9,596 nucleotides of DNA from DTKY01 sp037440765 (GCA_037440765.1 JBBITL010000123.1:1-9596), one strand, 5' to 3'. Counted from the first letter of the stretch, positions 1-5,535 are shown. Numbers and translations: made by a program. Notes: generated by a model from the sequence alone, not told the origin.

Positions 1-55
1 TGATAATCGCGATGCCACGCCTGCGCGGCCGGTTGCTCTGGATGGCTGTTTTCAC
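1..55 (-). CDS. TadG/TadE-like pilus assembly protein, 5' end only
   Basis: This is the start of a third gene in the minus-strand pilus cluster, cut off by the window edge. A GTG start at 53-55 follows the TAG stop of the upstream gene by 19 bases and is preceded by a weak AAGG ribosome site. Only 18 residues are visible; they read MKTAIQSNRPRRRGIAII. A basic stretch followed by R-R-G-x-A-I-I is the usual beginning of TadG-like (Flp pilus TadE/G-like) proteins, in which a single hydrophobic helix follows directly. The identification rests on this short N-terminus and on its position after two TadE-like genes. The rest of the protein, which in this family often carries a von Willebrand-like domain, lies outside the window and cannot be judged. 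Confidence 0.55.
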   Translation of the reverse strand, partial: MKTAIQSNRPRRRGIAII

Positions 56-74
56 AAGACCTTGCACCTGCTGA

Positions 75-734
75 CTAGAACACGACCCGCCACGACAGCC
101 CCGGATTGTCGAAAACGCCTTGCAGCGCAAGGTCCGGGAAGTTGAAGCGGCTCTCCACCATGTACGCCAGTTCGCCGCTGGCCAGGTTGACTATACTCGA
201 GAAGTTGTCGGCGCGGGCCGCGACCTGATTGCCGTAGTCCCGTATGGCGCCCGTCTGCGAGTTGACCAGATCCGCCGTTGGAACGCCGTAAGTGCTGGTG
301 AAGAGATTCCGGTTTCCGGCCACAATCCGGCGGGTGAGCACAACCCGCCCCGCGTTGCTGCACCCGCAGGTGCTCGGCATGCGCGTGAAGATGGAAAAGA
401 TGAGCACGCCGTTGCCGGCCGTGCCGCCGGTGGCATTGTTGGAGTTGGCGACCATTCCCAGTCCCGCCGCCAGAGGCGGCAGATTGGGCCGGCTGGGGGA
501 TCCGGTGAGCAGTTCCTGGTTGGCCTGCTCTGCGAAGTCCACTCCCCGGACGAACATGCGCCCCACGTCGCGGGTCAGTTGCGCCGCCTGAAGGGAGCGC
601 GACAGGGTGAAGCCGATGCTGATAAGCCCTAGAATCAGGGGCACCAGGAAGAACGCGCCGATCAGGACAAACTCAACATAGGCGCCGCCGCGTGAACTGC
701 GGGATCGGTTTCGCACATTGTCCCTCACGGACAC
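75..734 (-). CDS. TadE/TadG-like minor pseudopilin
   Basis: The 219-residue protein has a short basic N-terminus (residues 1-15), then G16-G-A-Y-V-E21-F, then one hydrophobic helix at about 22-45, then a polar exported domain. Glycine followed by Glu at +5 and Phe is the processing site of class III prepilins and TadE/TadF pseudopilins, cut by the TadV peptidase. The protein would therefore be a minor component anchored in the inner membrane for Flp/Tad pilus assembly. The exported part is Asn/Gly/Ser-rich with a CGC motif near residue 123 and no domain I recognise. The annotated GTG start (732-734) overlaps the previous gene by 10 bases and has no clear ribosome site. A GTG at 714-716 (residue 7) is preceded by GAGGGA and may be the real start. 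The family is well supported; the exact role (TadE, TadF or TadG-like) is not resolved. Confidence 0.8.
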   Translation of the reverse strand: MSVRDNVRNRSRSSRGGAYVEFVLIGAFFLVPLILGLISIGFTLSRSLQAAQLTRDVGRMFVRGVDFAEQANQELLTGSPSRPNLPPLAAGLGMVANSNNATGGTAGNGVLIFSIFTRMPSTCGCSNAGRVVLTRRIVAGNRNLFTSTYGVPTADLVNSQTGAIRDYGNQVAARADNFSSIVNLASGELAYMVESRFNFPDLALQGVFDNPGLSWRVVF

Positions 735-1228
735 ACCATGGGCACCGGGTTCTCGGTGATCGGGCAGCCGCCTATGGGACAGCGCTCTACGATGTCGGAG
801 GAACTCACCGTGATCCGGAGGGGATCGGCGCTCTTGAGCACCGCGCCGAGCGGCGTGTAGCTGAAATCCCTCACCGAAACCACGACCACGTCCCCCTGCG
901 TGCCCGACGAGGCCGCTCCGGTATCGGGGCTGTAGTAGTTGACGCCGATCCGGCAGGCGCCCTGGCTGCCGTTCAAAAAGCCCAGAGCCTCGGCCTGCAC
1001 TGCCGCCCGGATCGAATCATTCAGGTAGATGTGGCCGCCGAATTGCGCGCCCGTGGCGCCTCGCCTGACTCCTTCCCTCACCGCCTGCTGGAGTGTGGAC
1101 CGGATGAACAGGAGCATGGAGAGATCCAGCACCAGGAAAATCAGACCGAACAGCAAGACCACAGTGACGCCCGCCTCGATGGCGGTCTGTCCCCGCTCGC
1201 GGCGCTGCAAGGCTGTCCGATTCGTCAT
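725..1228 (-). CDS. TadE-family pilus assembly pseudopilin
   Basis: This 167-residue protein has a basic leader, then R12-G13-Q-T-A-I-E18, with Glu at +5 relative to a cut after Gly13. One hydrophobic helix follows (about 19-43), then the segment STLQQAVREGVRRGA. This order (prepilin-like site, helix, then Q-x-A-x-R-E-G) is the TadE-like domain signature. It is probably processed by a prepilin peptidase and works as a minor pilin at the inner membrane. The C-terminus carries three cysteines (CPIGGC and a final C-P), which could form a disulfide outside the cytoplasm. ATG at 1226-1228 is preceded by GAGGA with a four-base gap, a good start. It is the first gene of the minus-strand pilus run and overlaps the next gene by up to 10 bases, which suggests translational coupling. 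Confidence 0.85.
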   Translation of the reverse strand: MTNRTALQRRERGQTAIEAGVTVVLLFGLIFLVLDLSMLLFIRSTLQQAVREGVRRGATGAQFGGHIYLNDSIRAAVQAEALGFLNGSQGACRIGVNYYSPDTGAASSGTQGDVVVVSVRDFSYTPLGAVLKSADPLRITVSSSDIVERCPIGGCPITENPVPMVCP

Positions 1229-1437
1229 GTCGTCCTCGAGCCGGCCAGCTGCGGCCGGGAACCGGCTCGTAGGAAGGACGATTCAGGCAGGGGGTTTCTT
1301 TACGCCGTCTTGGCCGCGCAGGATGTGTTTTGTCAGCGACGCCCCGAATTAGACTGTAGCATACAAAGGTACCATAACTGAAGTTAGCATTTCATAACGG
1401 GCGCTGAGATGTTAAGTTATTGGCAGCTACCATTGTC
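1229..1437. promoter_or_regulatory. Divergent intergenic region, pilus genes versus ECF sigma operon
   Basis: This gap separates the minus-strand TadE gene from the plus-strand sigma factor gene, so promoters for both must lie here unless the sigma operon is read from farther off. The part at about 1345-1420 is clearly AT-richer than its surroundings. It contains CATAAC at 1373-1378 and again at 1393-1398 (start to start 20 bases), an inverted copy GTTAT at 1416-1420, and a small inverted repeat TAACT-GA-AGTTA at 1375-1386. I could not find a -35/-10 pair with acceptable spacing on either strand, so promoter positions are not assigned. Confidence 0.4.
1237..1269 (-). other. Predicted RNA hairpin before the TadE ribosome site
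   Basis: CGAGCCGG at 1237-1244 and CCGGCTCG at 1262-1269 are perfect 8-base inverted repeats. In the minus-strand transcript the 3' arm ends on the first G of the GAGGA ribosome site (1233-1237), nine bases before the ATG. A competing stem, CCGGCC (1241-1246) with GGCCGG (1253-1258) and a six-base loop, shares the same bases. The leader could therefore fold in two ways next to the start. GC-rich DNA yields such repeats by chance, so a function is only suggested. Confidence 0.35.
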
Positions 1438-2001
1438 ATGGGCCTCTCGCTCACCGCCGCCCGCCGCCCGGAGCTCGCGCCCGCCTGCGCCCACGATGCC
1501 CGCCTCGAGCAGGCTGTAGTGGCGCTGCACCGGGACCACTCCGAGGGACTGTTTCGTTTTGCTATGACGGTCACACGCGACCGGGCCATGGCCGAGGACG
1601 CCATCCAGGACGCTTTTCTGCGCTATTTCGTGGCTTGCCGCGAGGGTCAGGCAATCCGCAACCCCGTGCCATGGCTCTACCGCGTGCTGCGGAACCGGCT
1701 GCTGGATCAGAAGAGGAGGGCCAGCCCTGAGCCGCTCACAGGCGCGGGCGGGCCGGTCCTGGAGTCTGACTGGACCGGCAGCCCCGAGGCTGCCTTCCGC
1801 CGCCAGGAGGCTTCAGTGAGCCTGCGCGCCTCGCTCTCGCGCCGTGAGCTTGAATGCCTCCAGCTCCGGTTGGAAGGACTGAACTACCGGGAGATCGCCG
1901 CGACGCTCCGGATCAGAACGGGAACAGTCGGCGCGCTGCTCGCGCGAGCCTTGAAGAAGACCCGAAAGGTGCTGGGCGCGGAAAGGGGCGACCGATGCTG
2001 A
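1438..2001 (+). CDS. ECF-type RNA polymerase sigma factor
   Basis: This is a 187-residue sigma70-family factor with only regions 2 and 4. Region 2 spans about 24-94 and includes the core-binding and -10-recognition helices (D-A-I-Q-D-A-F-L-R-Y-F, then N-P-V-P-W-L-Y-R-V-L-R-N-R-L-L-D). A linker at about 95-125 is rich in Gly/Pro/Ser. Region 4 spans about 128-180, with the helix-turn-helix at L148-N-Y-R-E-I-A. This is the ECF architecture; the group cannot be told by eye. It directs RNA polymerase to alternative promoters and is normally held inactive by a cognate anti-sigma. ATG 1438 is preferred; a TTG at 1420 would add six residues, and neither has a clear ribosome site. The stop overlaps the start of the next gene by 7 bases, and that gene encodes a zinc-finger anti-sigma-like protein, so the pair is very likely functional partners. 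Confidence 0.9.
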   Translation: MGLSLTAARRPELAPACAHDARLEQAVVALHRDHSEGLFRFAMTVTRDRAMAEDAIQDAFLRYFVACREGQAIRNPVPWLYRVLRNRLLDQKRRASPEPLTGAGGPVLESDWTGSPEAAFRRQEASVSLRASLSRRELECLQLRLEGLNYREIAATLRIRTGTVGALLARALKKTRKVLGAERGDRC

Positions 2002-2501
2002 CCAGCCTCAAGGGTCTTACGCGCCGCTTGCTGCGTTCCTTCGGCCACCCGAGCTACACCGAACTGGTGGACTGGCTCGCGGGGGAACTCGACGGGCCCG
2101 TGCTCGGCTCTACCACCCGGCACGTACTCTCCTGTCATGCCTGCCAGCGGGAGACCAAGCGCATCAAGAGCGTTCTGGAGCGCTCCTCCGCTGTGCTGGA
2201 CTGGGAGGCGGCGCCTCCGCCGCCTCAGCGGGCGGCCGGGCGGCTCCCCGGGTTGCTGCGCAACGCGGCCGTGATTCGCATCGCCGAGGAGCGGCACCGG
2301 CAGGAGCGGGCGCTACGGCTGGCGGCCGCGCTGCGGCCGTATCTGGGCCAGCGTCCCATGTCCCTGCTGGAGCACCTCGGCAGCAGCGGTTTCCTCCCCG
2401 AGGTCGGCCGGCTGGCCGGCGTCTTCCTGGGCAGGCAGGCCGCCGCCGCGCTGATCGACACGCCGGACTGGCAAGATGCCGGGTCGGAGGGAATGTCATG
2501 A
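1995..2501 (+). CDS. Zinc-finger anti-sigma-like protein without membrane segment
   Basis: This 168-residue protein starts at an ATG inside the end of the sigma gene, with AAAGGGG six bases upstream. Residues 22-50 read like a zinc-binding anti-sigma (ZAS) domain: L-V-D-W-L-A-G-E-L-D, then H43-V-L-S-C47-H-A-C50, the H-x3-C-x2-C zinc motif. In known ZAS proteins this domain clamps the ECF factor between regions 2 and 4. Most relatives continue into a membrane helix and an outer sensor domain. Here residues 51-168 are charged and helical (several R/E-rich stretches around 92-115). The most hydrophobic part (about 138-154) is short and contains Arg, so I see no membrane segment. It is probably a cytoplasmic anti-sigma; adaptor roles cannot be excluded. 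It ends with ATGTCATGA, overlapping the next start by 4 bases. Confidence 0.8.
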   Translation: MLTSLKGLTRRLLRSFGHPSYTELVDWLAGELDGPVLGSTTRHVLSCHACQRETKRIKSVLERSSAVLDWEAAPPPPQRAAGRLPGLLRNAAVIRIAEERHRQERALRLAAALRPYLGQRPMSLLEHLGSSGFLPEVGRLAGVFLGRQAAAALIDTPDWQDAGSEGMS

Positions 2502-3448
2502 GCGTGAACGCAAGCGCCGCCGCCTGTATCGGGGTGGAGCGTCGCGGCAGATCCGCCCTCGCTCTGCGTTTCGCCGGCAACGCCTCGCGCTGGTTGTGGG
2601 TGATGGCCACTGCGGCGGCTTTTCTCGCCGCAGCCGGGACCGCAAGTTGGGCCTTCTCCGGATTCCCGCAACCGCTGGCCGGCTACCTGTGGCGCCTGGG
2701 CGCTTTTTGCCTGGTCGCTTTCTCTGTCGCCGAATACGTCCTGGCTCTGGCCTGCTGGCGGAGATTTGGCCGGGATGAACCTATGCGCTGGGCGTGGCTG
2801 CTTATCACCCTGGCCGCCGGGAGCCGCGCGGCCGGCCTGGTGGTGGTAAGCCTGAGGAGCGGGTTCGAAATCGGACGGGACGCTCTGGCGCAAGGGTCGG
2901 TGGCCCAGACGGCCGCCGCGGCGGGGTTGAGCTCGGCGTTCGCAAACCCGCTTGCTTTGGCATTGCTGGCCGGCGGCCTGCTCGCGGCGTTGAGGGCCTG
3001 CGGACAGGCCGGTGTGTTGCGCCGGCCCTCCGCCTTCGAGATGGCTTCGCTGATGGTCCTGATGCTCTTCATGGCTGGACGCTTCGTGGCGATACTTCGC
3101 TCGCCCTCCGCCTCGGCCGGCCTGCCGGGCCTGGTCCAGGGCATCAACGCCTCGGTCTATCCGCTGATGGGACTGCTGCTGGTGCTGGCAGTCATGCTCC
3201 GCGAACCGGTTCAGCAAATGGGGGATGGGCTGATCGGACGATGCTGGGGAGGCTACATCGCCGCGATCTTCTTCACGGCCGTGGCCAGCATGGGGAATTG
3301 GGCCACCAGCGCCGGCTACATGCCCTGGCAGTACGGCTTTGTCAACTCCGCGGGATGGCTGCTTGCGGCGCTGGCCTTCGCGCTGGCGCCGGCCCACCAA
3401 CTGGAGGCGGCCGTGCGGGCCAGGCATCCCTGGCTGCGCTCCTCATAG
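2498..3448 (+). CDS. Multi-pass membrane protein of unknown function
   Basis: The 316-residue protein is very hydrophobic. I do not recognise the family. Approximate membrane helices are at residues 32-52, 63-87, 97-118, 147-167, 181-200, 212-234, 249-269 and 283-299, eight in all, with short Arg-rich loops (for example W87-R-R-F-G-R-D-E and R175-R). A polar segment follows helix 3 (residues 119-135). No catalytic motif, transporter signature or histidine kinase domain is visible. The start ATG at 2498 has GGAGGG six bases upstream and overlaps the TGA of the anti-sigma gene, so the three genes from 1438 form one translationally coupled operon. From context it may be a membrane sensor or partner for the soluble anti-sigma, or the output of the regulon; this is inference. 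Confidence 0.75.
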   Translation: MSVNASAAACIGVERRGRSALALRFAGNASRWLWVMATAAAFLAAAGTASWAFSGFPQPLAGYLWRLGAFCLVAFSVAEYVLALACWRRFGRDEPMRWAWLLITLAAGSRAAGLVVVSLRSGFEIGRDALAQGSVAQTAAAAGLSSAFANPLALALLAGGLLAALRACGQAGVLRRPSAFEMASLMVLMLFMAGRFVAILRSPSASAGLPGLVQGINASVYPLMGLLLVLAVMLREPVQQMGDGLIGRCWGGYIAAIFFTAVASMGNWATSAGYMPWQYGFVNSAGWLLAALAFALAPAHQLEAAVRARHPWLRSS

Positions 3449-3452
3449 CGGC

Positions 3453-3492
3453 GCCCGCGCCGTCGCAGCCGGCTGTCGCGGCCGGAGCGGGC
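3453..3492 (+). terminator. Strong GC hairpin after the sigma operon, no T-tract
   Basis: Five bases after the stop of the membrane protein, GCCCGC (3453-3458) pairs with GCGGGC (3487-3492). Inside, the 12-base halves 3459-3470 and 3471-3482 pair almost fully, with two G-T pairs and one C-C mismatch around the palindromic core AGCCGGCT. It could stop or stabilise the upstream transcript. There is no run of T after it, so it does not match a classical intrinsic terminator. Confidence 0.4.
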
Positions 3493-3496
3493 GGGT

Positions 3497-3502
3497 TATC
3501 AT
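3497..3502 (+). promoter_or_regulatory. Possible -10 box TATCAT
   Basis: TATCAT matches five of six positions of the sigma70 -10 consensus in an otherwise GC-rich gap, 50 bases before the start at 3552. The bases 17 upstream lie inside the GC hairpin and give no -35 match. The call rests on resemblance to the hexamers before other genes in the window. Confidence 0.25.
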
Positions 3503-3551
3503 GGGCAGGTAAGCGCGGAGCCGCGTCTGCGCGCCCGCGTGTGCCTGCTAC

Positions 3552-4505
3552 ATGGCGTTGATCACGATTGCCGCCGAGCCGGGCTGCCGGGGAGAAGAGG
3601 TCGCGCGCCTGGCCGCGCAGGCGCTCTCCTACGAACTGGTGACCGAGACCCGCCTGGAGACCCTGATGGCGCAGGAATTCGGCTCCGGAGCGCCGGTCTC
3701 AGACAAGGCCTTCCGCCCGGCTCTGCTCTCCATCCTGGCGCGCCTGGCGACGCAGCACCATCTGGCGGTCTGCGCCCGGGGAGTGGAGCACCTGTTCAAG
3801 AACTTCCTGGGAGTCCTGCGGGTGCAGATTGTCGCGCCGGAGTTCCGGCGCATCGGCGCGCTCATGCTGGACCACCGGCTCGACCGCCCAGCAGCCAAAA
3901 AACTGCTCGCCGAGCTCGAGCAGCGGGAAAAGGCCGAGCGCAGGCGCCGCTTCGGACGCTCCACGGCGCCGCCCTTTCTGTTCGACGTGGTCCTCAACGC
4001 GGAGTTCCTCGAGCCGGAACAGATGGCCGAGCTGATACGGGCCGCCGCGGCAGCGCGCAACCTCGCCGAGCAGGGACTGCTGAGCGCCGCCGCCGACGCG
4101 CAACTCCAGTTCCAGGCGCGGCTTCAGCTCTCCAAGCACGGCATCATGCCCGCCGGCGCCGCCGCCCTCAAGCCCAGCGACTTCTCCCATCCCAGCGAAG
4201 AGATCTTCGCCCACCTGCTGGACTTCTACCGCATCGCCTGGGAGTACGAGCCCCACAGCTTCCCCATCCAGTGGGGCACCGACGGAAAGGTGCTGGAAGC
4301 GTTTACGCCGGACTTCTATCTGCCGGAATTCGATCTGTATGTCGAGCTAACGACCATGAAACAGTCTCTGGTAACACGCAAGAACCGCAAGGTGAAACTA
4401 CTGCGGGACATCTACCCTCATATCAACATTCAGGTCTTCTACCAGAAGGACTTCCAGAACCTGATCTTCAAGTACGGCCTGGCCGGCCGCGTGGCCAGGG
4501 TATGA
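3552..4505 (+). CDS. Cytidylate-kinase-like domain fused to PD-(D/E)xK-like nuclease domain
   Basis: This is a 317-residue two-part protein. Residues 2-170 resemble the cytidylate-kinase-like family (Cytidylate_kin2): I4-T-I-A-A-E-P-G-C-R-G-E-E at the N-terminal strand and loop, L71-A-V-C-A-R-G-V-E-H, the strand L89-R-V-Q-I-V-A-P-E-F-R-R, then F144-D-V-V-L-N-A. As is usual in that family, the classical P-loop lysine is absent. After a linker, residues 213-307 look like a PD-(D/E)xK nuclease core: helix with E217, then T252-P-D254-F-Y-L-P, then Y263-V-E265-L-T-T-M-K270, a basic stretch (T275-R-K-N-R-K-V-K), and the strand I291-N-I-Q-V-F-Y. The usual E-x-K is E-L-T here, with K270 nearby. ATG 3552 fits the kinase strand start but has no clear ribosome site. 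It overlaps hpt by 4 bases. Substrate and activity are unknown. Confidence 0.75.
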   Translation: MALITIAAEPGCRGEEVARLAAQALSYELVTETRLETLMAQEFGSGAPVSDKAFRPALLSILARLATQHHLAVCARGVEHLFKNFLGVLRVQIVAPEFRRIGALMLDHRLDRPAAKKLLAELEQREKAERRRRFGRSTAPPFLFDVVLNAEFLEPEQMAELIRAAAAARNLAEQGLLSAAADAQLQFQARLQLSKHGIMPAGAAALKPSDFSHPSEEIFAHLLDFYRIAWEYEPHSFPIQWGTDGKVLEAFTPDFYLPEFDLYVELTTMKQSLVTRKNRKVKLLRDIYPHINIQVFYQKDFQNLIFKYGLAGRVARV

Positions 4506-5041
4506 GCGCGCCGCAGCCTCCCGGCGTCGAGCGGGTGCTCTTCACCGAGGAGCAGATCCTCCAGCGCATCCGGGAAGTGGCTTCGGAGATCTCCGCCCGT
4601 TATCGCGGGCGCGAGCTGAAGCTGATCGGAGTGCTCAAGGGCTCGATCTTCTTTCTGACGGCGCTGGCGCGCGCCGTCGAGATCCCGGTAAGGATGGACT
4701 TTCTGGCCATTTCGAGCTTCGCCAACCGTACCGCGGCCCCGGGCATGGTGCGCATCGCCAAGGACCTGGATGAGAGCATCGAGGGGGAGGACGTGCTCCT
4801 GGTGGAGGATATCGTGGACACCGGCTTCACGGCGCGCTACCTGCTCCAGACGCTGGCCGGCCGGGGCCCCAATTCGCTGGCCATCTGCACGCTTCTCGAC
4901 CGCCGGGCCAGCCGCATTGTGCAGGTGCCGGTCGAGTTCCGCTGCTTCGAGATCCCGGACCGCTTCGTAGTCGGTTTCGGCTTGGATTACAAGCAGTTGT
5001 ACCGCAACCTTGGACACATCGCGGTTATGCGGCCCGACTAA
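4502..5041 (+). CDS. hpt: Hypoxanthine phosphoribosyltransferase
   Basis: This 179-residue enzyme joins a 6-oxopurine (hypoxanthine, guanine) to PRPP to make IMP or GMP in purine salvage, in the cytoplasm. Visible motifs are G43-V-L-K-G-S-I-F-F (pyrophosphate loop), S71-S-F-A-N-R-T (flexible loop II), V101-E-D-I-V-D-T-G-F-T (PRPP-binding loop) and F155-V-V-G-F-G-L-D-Y (base-binding region). Length is normal for bacterial HPRT. Two positions differ from the common pattern. The loop II Ser-Tyr is Ser-Phe (72-73), and the lysine that contacts the purine O6 (LLDKP in many bacteria) appears to be Arg134 in L-L-D-R-R. Both are conservative, so activity is likely kept. The start ATG lies in ATGA, overlapping the stop of the kinase/nuclease gene, so translation is coupled. 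Confidence 0.93.
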   Translation: MSAPQPPGVERVLFTEEQILQRIREVASEISARYRGRELKLIGVLKGSIFFLTALARAVEIPVRMDFLAISSFANRTAAPGMVRIAKDLDESIEGEDVLLVEDIVDTGFTARYLLQTLAGRGPNSLAICTLLDRRASRIVQVPVEFRCFEIPDRFVVGFGLDYKQLYRNLGHIAVMRPD

Positions 5042-5053
5042 CATCGTTTTTGC

Positions 5054-5082
5054 TTGACCCCGGCGGGATACTGGTCTATCAT
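5054..5082 (+). promoter_or_regulatory. Sigma70-type promoter for the receiver-like gene
   Basis: TTGACC (5054-5059, five of six to the -35 consensus) and TATCAT (5077-5082, five of six to the -10 consensus) are separated by exactly 17 bases. Transcription would begin near 5089, leaving a leader of about 20 bases that holds the ribosome site. It is the clearest promoter in the window and shows that the downstream gene is not only read through from hpt. Confidence 0.7.
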
Positions 5083-5093
5083 TGTCGTATCCG

Positions 5094-5101
5094 AAGGGAG
5101 G
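5094..5101 (+). promoter_or_regulatory. Ribosome binding site fixing the start at 5110
   Basis: AAGGGAGG lies eight bases before ATG 5110. A GTG at 5104 is too close (two bases) and a TTG at 5050 lies upstream of the promoter, so 5110 is the start. Confidence 0.75.
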
Positions 5102-5109
5102 CCGTGCCC

Positions 5110-5505
5110 ATGAAGAACGGAGTTTTGTTCATCTCCCCTTCGGCCGACGACGCCAGAGCGCTCTCCGAGATGTTGTCCCGTGTGGGGATCCCCTCCGCCC
5201 ATGCGCACGATCTCAACCAGGCACGCAACATGCTGGAGGCCAGGACTTTCGGAGCAGTTCTCACGGAGGCGAAGCTGCCGGATGGGGGTTGGCTGGACGT
5301 GATGAGGCTGGTAGGGCGCGTCAGACTAAGGATCGCCGTTGTGGTCACCGACATGCTGGCGGACGCGCGGTTCTGGGCCGACGTGCTCGAAAGCGGGGCG
5401 TACGACCTGTTGCCTAAACCTTTCTGCGCCGGCGAGGTCCAGCGCATTCTGGCCAACGCCGTGGACCGCCCGCCGCTGCTAAGCCGGGCGCTTCCTGCCG
5501 CATAG
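5110..5505 (+). CDS. Stand-alone receiver-like protein with Glu at the phospho-acceptor site
   Basis: The 131-residue protein follows the response-regulator receiver fold: strand V5-L-F-I-S, strand A49-V-L-T-E-A-K-L-P-D-G-G, strand I75-A-V-V-V-T80, and Y98-D-L-L-P-K103-P-F. Thr80 and Lys103 match the conserved switch residues with normal spacing. The acidic pair after strand 1 is replaced by Ser9-Pro10, although D13-D14 follow a few residues later. The position of the phospho-acceptor Asp is Glu53. Glu at this site often mimics the phosphorylated state, so the protein may be constitutively on, or not phosphorylated at all. There is no output domain and no adjacent histidine kinase, so it would act by protein binding. 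It has its own promoter at 5054-5082. The receiver family is clear; the partner is unknown. Confidence 0.82.
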   Translation: MKNGVLFISPSADDARALSEMLSRVGIPSAHAHDLNQARNMLEARTFGAVLTEAKLPDGGWLDVMRLVGRVRLRIAVVVTDMLADARFWADVLESGAYDLLPKPFCAGEVQRILANAVDRPPLLSRALPAA

Positions 5506-5529
5506 CGCCGGTCCGCCAAGGCGTGGCGC
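5505..5529 (+). terminator. Weak hairpin after the receiver-like gene
   Basis: GCGCC (5505-5509) can pair with GGCGC (5525-5529), with an inner CGCC-AA-GGCG stem and an uneven internal loop. No T-run follows. It could be a weak terminator or chance pairing in GC-rich DNA. Confidence 0.25.
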
Positions 5530-5535
5530 CTGCGT

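Noticed and set aside
1258..1285. GGAACC at 1258-1263 as an ECF-type -35 box
   Set aside because: No fitting -10 motif lies 15-17 bases downstream, it is about 175 bases from the sigma start, and it lies within the inverted repeat near the TadE start.
1330..1358. TTGTCA at 1330-1335 as a sigma70 -35 box for the sigma operon
   Set aside because: It matches five of six positions, but no acceptable -10 hexamer is found at 16-18 bases.
1360..1378. Sigma54-type promoter for the pilus genes (TGGTAC with a downstream GC, minus strand)
   Set aside because: The GG and GC pairs are one base too far apart and the rest of the consensus does not match.
2225..3427. Long minus-strand open frame opposite the anti-sigma and membrane genes
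   Set aside because: Composition is Arg/Gln/His/Gly-rich without a domain pattern, and the plus strand carries coupled genes with good ribosome sites. Such frames are common opposite genes in GC-rich DNA.
3539..4501. Open frame continuous with hpt that would give hpt a 320-residue N-terminal extension
   Set aside because: The extension is low-complexity Arg/Gly/Ala/Pro sequence out of frame with the kinase/nuclease gene. HPRT begins normally at ATG 4502 in the ATGA overlap and has the usual length from there.
5042..5053. T-run after hpt (TTTTT at 5047-5051) as an intrinsic terminator
   Set aside because: No stable hairpin precedes the run.
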